From Myoxocephalus aenaeus (Eukaryota > Chordata > Actinopteri > Perciformes > Cottidae): a stretch of 64,000 bases of DNA. The notes below the pieces were generated by a model that was not told the origin of the DNA, made no database searches, and was given only the letters and a program-made list of their open reading frames with translations. The position numbers and the translations under genes were made by a program. The stretch covers positions 1,794,501-1,858,500 of the forward strand of contig JBAMJR010000024.1 in the NCBI GenBank assembly GCA_038501785.1. Direction: 5' to 3'. This document shows positions 23,701 to 36,341 of the stretch, piece by piece (the first letter of the stretch is position 1; every line of letters begins with the position of its first letter).

Positions 23701-26700
23701 AAAGTTCTCTTTTTCTGGCCACTTTGAGAGTATAATGGAACCCACAAATGTGATGCTCCAGACACTCAACTAGCTCAAAGGAAGGCCAGTTTTATAGCTT
23801 CTCTAACCATCATAACTGTTTTCAGCTGTGCTAACATAATTGCACAAGGGTTTTCTAATCATCCATTAGTCTTCTATGCGATGAGCAAACACAATGTACC
23901 ATTAGAACACTGGAGTGATAGTTGCTGGAAATGGGCAGCAAAATGTAGATATTTCATTAAAAACCAGACGTTTCCACGTAGAATAGTCATTTACCACATT
24001 AACAATGTATAGTGTATTTCTGATTAATTTAATGTTATCTTCATTGAAAAAAACAGTGCTTTTCTTTGAAAAGTAAGGACATTTCTAAGTGACCCCAAAC
24101 TTTTGAACGGTAGTGTACGTGTGACTGTTTGTATCGGTCACTGCTGCATTTTCAACAAGGCACAGCTTCCATGAACTTACACCGTATATTTTAATCTTTG
24201 GTCGTGACCAGGTATGGCATCAGCCCGGAGAATATCATCCTGTACGGGCAGAGCATCGGTACAGTCCCCACCGTGGACCTGGCGTCCCGGTACGAGTGCG
24301 CCGCCGTGGTGCTTCACTCCCCGCTGACGTCCGGCATGAGAGTGGCCTTTCCCGACACGAAGAAGACCTATTGCTTCGACGCGTTCCCCAAGTAAGTCGC
24401 CGCTCCGTTGCGGTCGCATTGCATTTGCGTTTGTCAGCGCACGGTGCGATTCAGTTGGCGCCTGTGAATACATGGCATTAAATTATTAAATGGCGGTAAG
24501 GATAACATTTTGTCAAAGAAATCTTTCGACAACAACAAAGCCTTTCATTTCCCCCTCTGTCTCTTTTCTCTGCACCATTAAAATCCTGAAATAAGGTGTT
24601 CTTTTAAACGTACACACACACATGGATTACACCGACTATTTTGCTGCCAGTTCTTATTTCCTTTTTTGCGATCAAATGTTTTTATTTTTATTTAGCATAA
24701 TCACACAGGATGACGGAACACCAACACATGGTGCCCTTTCAAATTACAAACAATCCAGTTCTTATTTCCTCATAATTACAGACTGCCAGCAGAAAGGCAT
24801 AATTGCTATTTGCACTGAAAGTGTTTCTTATCCAAAACAAACATCTGCGCTGAAAGAGCAGCTCTGGGGCCTTAATTTCTGTGTTAATGTCTCTTCTTGG
24901 TTAGTGTGTGTGTGTGTGTGGACATCATTTTTATTTTGTTTTCGTAGATGAGTCGGCCGTCCAAATACTGTAATCTTTCAGAGAAGAACTGTGTTATCAT
25001 GCAGAAGTGGATCTCACTGTACAGCGACCGAAATCTCTTTCACTTTGGTCTAAAAGTGACCTTCCAGGAGCGCAATCGTAGTTTATCTTTAACTTTTAAC
25101 AAGAGTGTGGGACTTGCAGCCTATTACGTTCAGGTAATAAAGTCTAAGTCCCACATCTTTTCAACCTAATTGACAGTGAATGGCAGTTAATGAAACCGTT
25201 AAAAGGGAAACACCATCCTAAATTAAGAGTTAAAATAGGTTACGGCCTCGGAAAGTTCAATCTGTCTTTGTGAACATGAGTGGCTCTCTCTCAAAGCCAG
25301 AAACGAGTCTGAAACTTGTGATGACATCATGTATAACGCCTGGAGCTGCTCCATAGACCATGACTGAGACTGATTTTATGGACCCGCAGGATGTTTTTTT
25401 GTTCTATTTTACACCCAAATGAGCTTTATTCTATTGTAGTGCTCTCAGTTGTGAAACAGAAAATGTACTTTTCTACTCCGAACCCGTGTGCCCTCAGTGT
25501 CATCTATAACATCTTTACCAATTCATTGTCTATGGAGCATTTCTATACTAGTCTATATCACAAATGTGTGCTTTAGCATGCTAGTTTGGGGATTTGGGAG
25601 AGAGTTGTTAATGTTTACTAATATTTTGGAATGTCTTAAACTATAAGAATAAGCTCTGCAGTTTAGAATGTGAACACTTCACCATGCAATGCTTTTTTTT
25701 TTTTTTTTTTTTAAAGAGGAACAATTTGGTATTAATAAGCAGTCAAAATGAAAGTGATTTTATTCAACACCAACAACTTGGTTGTGAAGTTCAGTCCTTT
25801 TTTGGCACTCTACTTTTGATGGCTCCGTATTCCCTTTGAAGGGATTCATTGTCCCACATTAGTGTGCGACTGTAATGTGGGTGTTCACTGTAACGTGTTT
25901 ACTCTGTTTTTTATTTTTAAATCTTGGCCACTGAACAAGCTCCCTTGGCGGGACGGAAACGGCGGCGAGTAATGCTATCATTAGTGAGCCTCCATCCCGT
26001 CTGTTCCCGTTGTCGGTTTAGTTTTAGTGGCCGCGTCTGACGAAGGTCAGTATCCGGCCACCGGCGGCCTTAACGCAGAGTCTCGCTCCAGATGGTACAA
26101 GTGGGTGAGGAGCAGAGGTGGGGGGGAAACCAGGGGATGCCTTGCTGCGTGTGCGTGAGAGATTGATTCAGAGTGGGCAGTTGGCATCCCTCCTTCCTCC
26201 ACGTGTATCTGACTGCATATTTATCTGCAGTTTTCTCTGTAAATATTCCATAGGATGGCCTGATTTATCATTTTAATTATGCATGTGGCCATTGTGTGCT
26301 TTGCTGAAGCCATTATTTTTGCAGAAGTAGTCGTATGTTTTAATGCCTCTGCCTGTTTTTTGGGGTTGTCCATCCGTACCTTTTTCTTGTGAACCCGATA
26401 TCTCATGAGCGCCTGGAGGGAATTCCTTCGCGTTCGGGGCACAAATGTCCGCCTGGCCTCGAGGATGAACTGATTTAGAATTTGTTGGTCAAAGGTCACT
26501 CTGACCTCGCAATAATTGATACGCTAATTATGACAACTTCACACAAATGTCTAATGTGATAAAATGTAGACATTTTGGACAGACGTGGGTTTAAACTGTA
26601 TTTTGGCTGGTTGGCGGAGGCACACGGATAATTCTAGTTTATGCCTCATTATGCAATAAATATGTTCATTCTACAGATTTAAATCTATAAACCTCAAGAC

Positions 26701-27338
26701 ATTATGTTTGTCTTCTGCACTGATGTGAGCTTGAGTGATAAACTGTGCAAATGATCGGCACCCAGGCAATAAGACAAGATAACTGTTTGTGATGAACAGA
26801 AATAATAACCCGACGCTATCACGGTGGTTTCAAAGCAATAAATACGTTTTATAGCCAATAACAATTTACTGTAGCAGTCCAGACAAAAAAATTAAGCTTC
26901 GCCGATCTATTACGATTTTATTGTTTAATCTATAACAGCCCACGCACTGACCCACTAGAATGCCACTTTTTTTTATGATCTGATCGACAGTGCCATTGAT
27001 TGATGAGCTCTTTTTATAAAGCCGGGTAACTAATACTGTACGTAAATCATCAGTTTCTTTATAATCTAATTTCTTTTCATTTCTCGCTCCCCCCTCCTTC
27101 CTCTTTTTTTAGCATTGAGAAAGTGTCCAAGATCACGTCCCCGGTGCTCATCATCCACGGCACGGAGGACGAGGTCATCGACTTCTCCCACGGCCTGGCT
27201 CTGTTCGAGCGCTGCCCCAAAGCCGTGGAGCCGCTCTGGGTGGAGGGGGCGGGACACAACGACATTGAGCTGTACAGCCAGTATCTGGAGCGCCTGCGCC
27301 GCTTCATAGGACAGGAGCTGGCGGTGCAGCACGTCTGA
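20717..27338 (+). CDS. abhd17a: ABHD17A-like protein depalmitoylase, 4 coding exons
   Basis: Coding exons: 20717-21156, 22699-22893, 24212-24391 and 27113-27338, all GT-AG and phase-consistent. The product is 346 aa. The start MNGLSLSELCCLFCCPPCPG has the Cys cluster (residues 10, 11, 14, 15, 18) that is palmitoylated in this family and anchors it to membranes. The alpha/beta-hydrolase core shows FSHGNAVDLGQMSSF (oxyanion region), the nucleophile motif GQSIG (Ser226), GTEDEVID (Asp291) and GAGHND (His320). ABHD17 enzymes remove palmitate from N-Ras and PSD-95 at the plasma membrane and endosomes. GRIAAKLAFLPPEPTY and IEKVSKITSP match the A paralogue rather than B. Human ABHD17A is about 310 aa; the extra length is an Ala/Thr/Gly-rich insertion at about residues 45-100. 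Introns of 1.5, 1.3 and 2.7 kb carry repeats. Confidence 0.95.
21425..21650 (+). repeat. Dispersed repeat, copy 1 (abhd17a intron)
   Basis: Shares a motif series with 39480-39760: an AACATGTT..CATGCTTT..ATGT block, an A-rich run with CACA..TTTTCAT, then TTCACCCT..TCTG and CGTTTTAGC. I recognise it as a common teleost repeat of unassigned class. Confidence 0.6.
23589..24115. mobile_element. Non-autonomous Tc1/mariner-like MITE in abhd17a intron
   Basis: The ends are inverted repeats: CACTACCGTTCAAAAGTTTG plus GGGTCAC on the left, and its reverse complement on the right. A TA dinucleotide on each side is consistent with the Tc1/mariner target duplication. The element is 527 bp with no transposase frame. 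The flanks continue symmetrically (ACACG..CGTGT), so the empty site would have been the palindrome ACACGTACGTGT. The terminal sequence is one that I recognise as widespread in fish genomes. Confidence 0.8.
26385..26640 (+). repeat. Dispersed repeat, fish type, in abhd17a intron 3
   Basis: Contains in order: ATATCTCATGAGCGCCTGGA, a GGGAATTCCTTCG stretch, GTTGGTCAAAGGTCACTCTG, ACACAAATGTCTAATGTGAT and GGCTGGTTGGCGGAGGCA. I recognise this series from a repeat common in percomorph genomes. Its boundaries and class are uncertain. Confidence 0.55.
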
Positions 27339-30110
27339 CTGTCCCCACCCGGACCGCCATCACCATCATCATCATCACCGTCATCATCATCATCATCATT
27401 ACCATTTGTTTGAGAGTCATCTAAACCGTCCCTCAGCTTACCGCGGCGTAAATGCTTCACGTACTGTAGTGCTTTGTTTCCGGGGCACTTTAACGGGCCG
27501 TGGATTAGAAGTGTGTGTGAGTGTGAAAGACCTTTTCACAAACTGCACTTTTTTTCTTCTTCTTTTTCTTTCATACTACATCTGTTCCTATACTGTGCAA
27601 TAATATGGACAGGGGGAAAAAAGCCTTTTAAATTATCAAAGGAGAATTACCAGAACAACAAACTGATTCATTTTCAAATCTTTTTTTTCCCAGCCTACTC
27701 AGAGTTTGTGTGATTTTGACTCTTAACCTAAGTTAAATGGGGTGACGCGTTAGAAACACTAAAGAACGCCCTCAAAAATGCTTGTCACGGGTTGGGATTT
27801 TTTTTTTTTCATCTTCCTTTTTTTGTGGTCGTTTTCTTAACACCCGTTTGAATTGCAAACCGGTTTGTAACTAAGTTTTCTACAGTTTCTATTAGTAACT
27901 CCTGCACAATCTAATGCAATCCAATTTAAAGCCTGACGATAAAAAGAAGGGTTGATTCAACCGTATTGTCATTTTGTAGTTATTAGTTGTGTGGCGCTGG
28001 ACTGCATTATATTGACCGGTGTTCTAATATCTGATCACCTCATGTATGCACTAGATGCATACATGCATAATTCAGTTTTCTTTTGCTCAGGTAACCCTCT
28101 TTTAGACATTTGGGTAAGTGTGTTCCACATCTGTTTGTGTCGTGTGTGTTTTTTTTTTTATGCAGTTGGCTGAAATCATCTCTAGATCCTTTTTTAAGAA
28201 AAGATTTCTAAGGATGCGTTCATGCAGCGTTTGTGTGAGTGAGGTCGGTTTATACCTGCAAACTACGATCCCAAAACTGAGGTACAGACCGCTAACTTTC
28301 TCCGCAATGTCTTTAGTCTTCTCAGCGCCACATCTGTCTCCCGGTAACAGACTGGGATTGGCTGCGGCAAAGAAGCCCAAGAGCCTCCAGAAAAGAAAAT
28401 ACCTCACGCTACGTCATCGAGTGGAATGTCTGAGAGTCTGTTCGTCCCCGTTTGTTTTGGTCTCGCTCGCGTCGTTTATGTCTCGCACCAGTAAGGTCAC
28501 AGTCGTCTGCGAAGTTCCTGTTTCCCCTCCGTGTCTGGAACAGAGAAGCGACACTAAAAAGAAACAGACCTCTGTGTTCTACCTCCAGACAGTGTTTTTT
28601 TTTTTTAATCTCTGAAGCTGTCTGACGGCCATTTTACTCGCTGCAGTTTTGTCAATCTTGATTTCTTTTTCTTCTTTTTTTTTTTTTTTTTTTTTAGTCA
28701 ACCTTGAGCGTCACATTGTGATGAATACACATACTTCCCAGTCTTATACACTTAATGAGCACAGCAGCAGATGTTTCATCGCAGTAAAATGCAGTGCTGT
28801 GGTTCAAAGAGCACGCGGTTAGAAGCTCCTAACTTAAGGCACATTCATACTCCGACAATGCTATTCCGCTGCTATCCTGTGCCACAGGTAAAAAAAATAG
28901 AGAGCAAGCAGGGTGTGTTTTTTAAGTGAAGAAAATTCCTCAAGGGCTCTCTGGTTTACAGCCTTTACATGAACTGCCTATAACATCCGTCTGTATGTGG
29001 CGGCTCTCGGTAACACTATTGTTTTTTTTTTTACACAGCATTGACTACAAGAGTGGTCCGCGATCCTTTCTCGCTGCTGGTGTGACTTTTGTAACTATTG
29101 CAAAGTGTCTCGAGCACGTTGCGTTCCCTTTTGTGATTTTGTTCTTTTCGCGCTGATTTATTTAGGGGGATATCACTAACTAGGAGACAGGAAATTGTCC
29201 CGTTTTACTGCAAAGGCCATTTTCATTTGCTTATAACCAGGATACAAAAAGAACTGGTTTGGAATTGTATCCGCCCGGTTGCCCTGTTTATGTTCATTTT
29301 GGGATGACTCTTAAGATAAATCGTAATCTGATTCTGTTAGAGAGCCCTTCACTCTCTCACTATTGGTCTGTTTTACAGCCATGAGGTGCAGACTGAAGTC
29401 CAGCTTAAAAGTTGCAACACTCCCAAAGTTTGAAGCCGAAATTAGGATCTATGTAAAGTTCAAATGTATAGCTTAAAAATTGGAAGGAACAAAGTGTTTA
29501 CTCTGAGTTGATTTCCATGAACCTGAGTTTTGCTCCTATTAAACCTCTTCGCTGAGATGATGACTTTTCGGGGTTTTCTTGTGTACATATGAACCAAAGT
29601 TTTGCTTCTTTTTTTTTTTTTTTTAGGGCTTTACCCAATGTACCTGCTGATTTATGTAGGTATCTTTGTAACCAAAGGCATACATGTTAAAATTTAAGTT
29701 CTTTTATCAAAAGGTGTATTCATCTGTCTTTTTCCACTACACAATACATTTCGATAAAATATTTTGTCATATCGCAAAATATGTTTTATCAGCCGAGTTT
29801 GAGCAGCATAATTTGTGGGTTTGTTTTTTCTTCAAGGTGTTCTAATAATTTATCATTTGTGAAGGAGAACAACTGTTAGAACAAAGCTGTGACTTTGGAC
29901 ACGTTTATGGGAAGGAATGAGTGTGTGGAATGATTTAAGAACAATTAAAGGGGAACTTCAAGCTGGCAAATGAAAAGCTTTTGTTTGAAAGGAAATCTGT
30001 CTTTTATTCCAATGTTAGCCATTGTTTCTTTTTCTGACTCATTTTTAGCTTTTGAAGATTGTCGTTTTTTTTGCGATAATTGAAGAAAAGTTAATAAAAC
30101 ATAATCATGA
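27339..30110 (+). other. Probable abhd17a 3' UTR
   Basis: No coding exon is visible. A CAT/ATC-rich trinucleotide run lies at 27357-27400. Plausible poly(A) signals are ATTAAA near 29944 and AATAAA at 30093-30098. A 165-residue plus-strand frame at 28118-28615 has no domain features and looks like chance. Several long T runs (for example near 28680) are present. Confidence 0.45.
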
Positions 30111-30723
30111 ATTGATAATTACAATGACTCTTTCTCTTTTAAAGAAAAAGGTATAATTTCCTCCATCCAGGTGTTTTATAGTGATGATGTGCTCTATGAC
30201 AGCCTTTTCTCCTGAAGTGAACGTTGACCTGCGTCTCTTTCAGTCCCTGAGTTCCCCCTCATGTCCTGGCACTCAGTGAATAATGACCCGCCTGCAGAGA
30301 GAGAGGCCTCACCGGGCCGCACGAGAGCATCCAGGAGCGGCCCGGCTGAATAATTGGCTTGTAAGTAAATGAGTCCTTTAGAGTGTGTGTGTGTGTGTGT
30401 GTGTGTGCGTGTCCCCTCTGTAGAGTTGTCGTGTTTTGAGATGGGCTTGTTATCATCTGCGCCAAAAAAAAGAAGGTTCAAATGCTATTTTAATTAAACC
30501 AATACCAAAGGACTCAGGTCTGCCCCAGCCTCCCCTCACTGTCTGCCACCGTGTTGCGTTGTGGGAAAATGGGGACAGATGGATCGTAAGCTGAGATCAC
30601 CCTCCTCACTCTGAAAACACACGCGCGCGCACGCTTGTGCCAGCTCTCTTTCAATGGACTACATAAACAATCTGGTGTCCCACTCAAATGCCCTTACGGA
30701 TTAAAAGCAGCTGCAGTCCGCAT

Positions 30724-30744
30724 CCCCCCCCCCCCCCCCCCCCC
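30724..30744. repeat. Poly-C tract of 21 bases
   Basis: An uninterrupted run of C is visible on the plus strand. Shorter C or G runs recur at about 8589, 11617, 16180, 16323 and 42725. Confidence 0.95.
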
Positions 30745-31020
30745 TGCGTGAGGCGGAGTTAGTGCAGCCTGACCTACTGCATGGAGCACCAGCAGCACTC
30801 CTCCGCACTCAGCCTTTCACACAGAGAGCCTTTCATGTCGACGCGTATCAAAGGATTGTGGACGTGCTGGTTCTCGACAACGGGAGACTTGAAACGAGAT
30901 GTGTGAATCAGAGAGCTTTTGAAGCCTTTTAATGTTCTCGACTGGAGTAGTGTGTTGTGGTGAGCATTTAGGCTATGTATCATTTTGAGAGAGGTAGAAA
31001 GCATAGAGTGTAGACTAGAG

Positions 31021-31993
31021 CAGTGGTTCTCAACTGGTCTGGCTCCGGGACCCACTATCATCCCAAAATGACAAGCCGCGACCCAAATCGAGGAACATTC
31101 TCAACTTCTCCAATGTATTTAATGAAAAGATCGTGCAGTTTGAACCTGAGATAGTACAGAATATGTATGCTAAGAAAACATGCACATGCAAATGTTTTCT
31201 TAGCACAAAAACAAGTTTAATAACCAAAATGAGCAGCTGGTGGCGATGATAGAGAGGGAACTATTCCCTTTTACACTCAATTAGCTGCATTTTAATTAAA
31301 AAACTAAAATTGCATCTTCAGGACACGAGGTATTACAACATATATAACAATTCAGAATCTTCAGCTATTTTTAAACAGACTCAACAGCTTTCATGCACAA
31401 ACAGTCCAACAACGAAGAAGAAGTTTCAAAAAGACTGAAATGACCTAACTTTAACTGAGAACACGCACTCACCGAATCTATGACAAACACTTTACTGTGG
31501 AACACGTCACTGTGTTGAGGAGCAGCTTTTCCACTAACTCAAAATAAATTAAACAAAAGTGGAATTCAAAAGTATTCATATATACAACATTAACTTCTCT
31601 TGTGATTACCTCATCAGTAAATACTGAAAAACATTGTGCTTTACAGGAAATTAAGCAGCACTCAATTCTCCTCCCAACCCCAGAGTTTTTTCCTGTCATG
31701 CAGACAGCGCCATCAGTTGTCAATGTTATATTCAGTAGGCTGTTTAATTTAATTATCCTAAAAACCCAGAGTCTCCCTCATATCAGGATGGTTTGACCCA
31801 ACCTGGCCCACGCTGCTGAAAACATGGAGGGACAAGTGCAAAACCAGTTGAAACCAGAGCCGGGAAAATAACGACACTCCGCTGCATAAAAAAGTCCTTT
31901 CAAAATAAAACCACAGGCAACTGAAAATGCGACCCACTGAAAACGGATCCGCGACCCACTAGTGGGTCGCGACCCACCAGTTGAGAATCACTG
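31021..31993. mobile_element. Non-autonomous hAT-superfamily transposon with 8-bp target duplication
   Basis: The left end CAGTGGTTCTCAACTGGT and the right end (reverse complement CAGTGATTCTCAACTGGT) form terminal inverted repeats differing at one base. The element, 973 bp, is flanked by the exact 8-bp direct repeat GACTAGAG (31013-31020 and 31994-32001). An 8-bp duplication with CAGTG-starting ends is diagnostic of hAT. No transposase frame is present. An internal 14-bp hairpin lies at 31168-31205. Confidence 0.93.
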
Positions 31994-34829
31994 GACTAGA
32001 GGGCCTGCATAAGGAAAGGAAACGCCAGGATTTGCGTTATTGCTGGGCGGCTGTGGCCACTGTGTCAACTGGACGCATGAATCTCACAGGTTTCCGTGAC
32101 CCGATGACCTCACTGTGAAGCGAGGCTGCAGATGACCCGTAAAGACTGTGACGCTTGCTGAGAAAAAATAAAATGGTGCAAGTAACTCAAACTTAGGTTT
32201 CTGGGTAAAAATAAAATCATTAAAAGTTTTGCTCTAAACCACTGATATTGTAGTTTCAATATTCAACAACTGAATAATTTAAGAGTAATACATTTTGATG
32301 AATCTTTTGGGAGACCTGAACAATCCATTATAGCAGATCGTAGTTTGACTGTCAGTTTCAGATCATTAAAAATGTTGTATAATGTGAACAAATTTGACCC
32401 TTTTAATATGTAATTATCCTCTTTAGCGTACACAGATGAGGATATATTACATTAAAACAATGCTGAAATAATACACAAATGTATTAAAGTGCACACAAGA
32501 GACACATAGTAAAATAAAAAACAAGTATTATAAATAAACTGTGTGTGTGTGTGTGTGAGTATATTGCACAAACATACTTTGATATCTTGCTGCATAATCA
32601 GTCAAGAAGCTGCCAGCATGAGGGATGAGCTCTGCCCTCGTATGAAACGGCCTCTCCAGCATTCAAAGGGAACATGCAGGCTTCTTCACAAAGGTTTCCA
32701 CATTAAGTGGTGGAGAATATTTGCTTCTTCGATATTTTGCTGCATATTAATTTGTGGCTAGCCAGCATGCCTGCTGGGTTCATGTCTGGCTTCGGTTTGT
32801 TCATTACCATTCCTGCAGAGCATCTTGCATTATGTATATCTCCCTGATGTTTATCTGTTTTTTTTTGTAGTCTGTGGTAGGTTTTAATGCGCTCCCCACC
32901 TTAATGTTTTCTCTCTCGGATTCACTGGGGTTTATCCAGCTTTTTCTGTCAAATTAAACCAATACAAAAAAAAAGTAAAGTGTGAAAATTTAATTTTTTA
33001 ATTTCGGAAATTGCAAGAAAAAGGGAGTCACAAGCGGGTGTTCATAGCTTGTGGCATTACGGAGCTTTGTTAAGCCTCCAGCCCGAGGGCAGCAGCATGA
33101 ACTCAGAATACAGAGCACGATACTGGTCAGAATACTGGAGGCCTAGCACAGATTAAAACAGTAATTTTACACAGAGAAGGACTTATTTTTTTAAAAGAAG
33201 TAGAAAGTAAGTAGAAAAGTGAAGGACAGGTCAGGTAAAGAGTTTTAAATCACATTCCACATGGTCTTCATGTGGACCTCAGTGGGTTTTTGTTTCTCAA
33301 AATGTTTAATTTTAAAGATTTAAAGAGCCCTCGAGGTCAACGTTTCCAGTGCTTTACAAGCAGATAGCAAACATTTGAGAAAAAGCATCTTGTGATTCAC
33401 CCTCTGATTTATCCTGGAAACTGGTTTTGATCCACAAGTAGGAACCATTTTCATGAAGTATATCAAATACACATTTTAACACCACATAACCCACTTAAAA
33501 AATGCACTTGCTTTCTTTCATTTAGTTTATTTCAACTTATAATACAAACCTCTGATTGTATAGATAAGAATAAGTTCTGAAAGTCAGAGGCCTGTAAAAT
33601 AAATGTATTTTCCCTAAAGTTACGTCTATTTTTTGTTTTTTTTCAGCCAATTCATGTGAATGTAAAAAAATAAATAAAAAAAATGCACGTTTGTCTTTGA
33701 ATTCCTGGAAAAGTGTCTGACCGGCGCTTCAGGGAAGGAAGGTCGTGCTGCATTAAACTCAGCAGAAATGTCTTCCACTCAGCAAAATAACTTGGGCTCT
33801 GTCCAGAGCCGCCCGGGGTCCTTTCTCTTGATCATGTCAATCCTGAGAGGAATGAACATGTCGTCCATCACAGCACAAGGGCAAAAAGACAGATGCATGA
33901 TGGATCGATTGTGGACAGGTGTTCGTGTCGTCACATCGATGTGCTTTCAAATAGGAAAAAAAATACAATGAACAGAGTTTAAACAAAACTATAATAATGA
34001 TAAAGTTACTCTTTAGGAATTCACAGGACAACGGCCTTAACAATGATAATAATTTATTTATTCAGGTAGAGTAAAAGTCTTTGGCAGTGAAGAACACAGT
34101 AACTGAGGGTGATTTCATTGGGTGACAACATTTTGGAGTGAAGTGCTGCATGGAGACAAATGATTGGCCCAACTGGACCATTAACACAAGTCCAACCGGG
34201 AACCAGTTCACCCAGTGGGAACGTAACATCGACCAAGGAACATTAACCGGTTGGACAAATTGGCACGATGGCGTGTGAGATCTGCAGGAGTGGAAAAGAC
34301 AGAAAAAAAGAGGCTCAAAGGAGTGTTTATGGGCAGAAATTGGCCGCTGTGACGAGACAGGTGAGGCGTGGTGCTGTGAAACTACGACGGCGTCGCAGAC
34401 AGATGGGTGTTTACTGTGCGAGGAGGTGTTTGGCTTCGGTGCAATGAAGTGACGTGTCCCTCGGTAAAGATTTCCTCGCCGATCACAGTAAAAAAATGTA
34501 CTGGCTGTCTTTTTTTTAATGACCCTGTGAATTCGTTAACATTTACTTCATCGCTCTCCAATCTGGCATAAGTGTCTGGTTTGAATTGAGTTACGAAAAC
34601 ATATAAAAAGCAACAATTACAAACAAAAATAGCGAAGAGGGGGGGGGAACTCTTCTATATTCACATCACATTGGCATCTCCTTCCAACTGACAAGTGCAG
34701 CTCTATAGTTCATATAATGAAGGGCAAAGAGGTACAAGGATAAATCAGTTTGATACACTTTGCGTGGCATTTTCCACTCCAGGAAGACAGTCTCCTCCTC
34801 CTCCCTGTTCTTGCACATCAATTTATTTT

Positions 34830-35765
34830 TTATTTATTAGTTTATTTATTTATTTAAAAACAAGTCTGAAAAGGCGAGGAGGCGAGGGGCCATCTTTCTG
34901 GATTAGAAAGAAGCACATATTTCATCTCTAAACCCTGAAGAAAGGGCAGGTAAGGCCGTTACAATAGTTGCCGTGGACTTGTTAAAACCAAGTAAGGGAA
35001 CCAATCAGAATGCACGGAACATTCGTCACACAGCTCACAACATGAGAGGAGGGGCTGAATACACACAAAACACAGTGCACACTGTGCACGAGCCGGACAC
35101 GGCAGGTAAACATGCCCGACTAATGAAAATAATGACATCACAGCTCCTGTCAATCAATTAATATCATTCAGAAATACTATCAGAGGTCCGTTCATTCATT
35201 CATCGGTAAAGGCAACGGGACCGGACACTCGGTCCACTTCTCCTTCTATTCCGCCGTCCCTCTTCTCTTTCTGCATTCATCACACTTCTGCTACCAGTAA
35301 AGTGAATATCCCGCGACACAGACTTTTCACGAGACAAACAGAAGTTCATTCACTTTCAGAATACTGTTGGAGGTCAGGAGTTTGGCTGCTCCCATAACAT
35401 GTGCAAAAACCTGCTGTTGTAAAGAGCGAAGGCCACTAGGGGTCGCTGTTTCACTCGGTCACAGGCATCACTCGTCAAAAAGTCAAGTCCCACTGGCACA
35501 GCAGTCAGTCACGCTACACATCCAATGCTCCATAATAAGGCTGGGAAGACGACAAGGAGGGATGGCACAGTTCAGAGTGAGACTCAACCGGCAAGATAAG
35601 AGTCAAAGCGGAGCACTTAAAGAGTCTGAAGACTCCTTGCGTTCCTTCTTGGATCCTCCAGCGTCTTCATCTAAAATCCAACAGGTCCCATCCAGTCCGT
35701 GCCCCGTGCGATCTTGGATTAGTGGTCTAAGGGCAAACCGCTGGGTCCCCGCAGTCTCCGGGGGG
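34830..35765 (-). other. rgl1: Probable rgl1 3' UTR
   Basis: Downstream of the rgl1 stop on the minus strand there is no coding sequence for about 900 nt. Several minus-strand AATAAA hexamers (TTTATT on the plus strand) cluster at 34830-34860, and one lies near 34050. The first cluster is the likeliest end of the transcript. Confidence 0.45.
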
Positions 35766-36286
35766 TCACAGCGTGACCTTGCTGAGTCTCAGCGACAGGC
35801 TGGAGCGGTGCTGGGCGCGGGGCAGCGTGGAGCTACAGCGGCTCCGCAGCTGGACCGGCCGACTCGCCGAGCCTCGCACCCGCAGCAGGAAGTCATAGTT
35901 GGCGGAGGTGTTCATGGCGTAAAAGACGTTGGCGTTGTCCGGGATCACCAGTTCTGAAAGAAGATAAAAAAGGAGGGCCGGAGAGAAAGCAGACACTATG
36001 AGTATTGGTTTCAGCTCTTACTGGTGGTGCTGCTATGATACTTTTAGACTGCAATACATGGGTCATTGTGGTTTGAAAAACAGCTGATCGGTGGAAAAGT
36101 TTACAGTAATTGAAACGCTGAATTGCAAATACTGAGGGTAGTTTTTCTACCGCAACAGCTTCTGCTTCCTGTGTTCATTGTAAATATCTGACTGTATGCC
36201 TTGGAATTTTACAGTGGTAGCATTTTTGGAAAGCCCAACATGTAGCAACCTCTAGTTAAGAGTGTAAGTCTGAATAATGAGAAAGG

Positions 36287-36341
<55 letters not shown>

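Larger units (their letters stand above)
30111..34830. other. Spacer between the convergent abhd17a and rgl1 genes
   Basis: No gene is recognised on either strand. It contains a GT microsatellite (30382-30406), a 21-base poly-C tract (30724-30744) and a complete hAT MITE (31021-31993). The rest is unremarkable AT-rich sequence. Confidence 0.5.

Noticed and set aside
28118..28615. 165-codon plus-strand frame after abhd17a
   Set aside because: It has low-complexity Phe/Val/Cys runs from T-rich sequence, no recognisable motif, and lies in the probable 3' UTR.
35367..35957. 196-codon plus-strand frame
   Set aside because: It overlaps the terminal coding exon and 3' UTR of rgl1 in antisense and shows no domain character.
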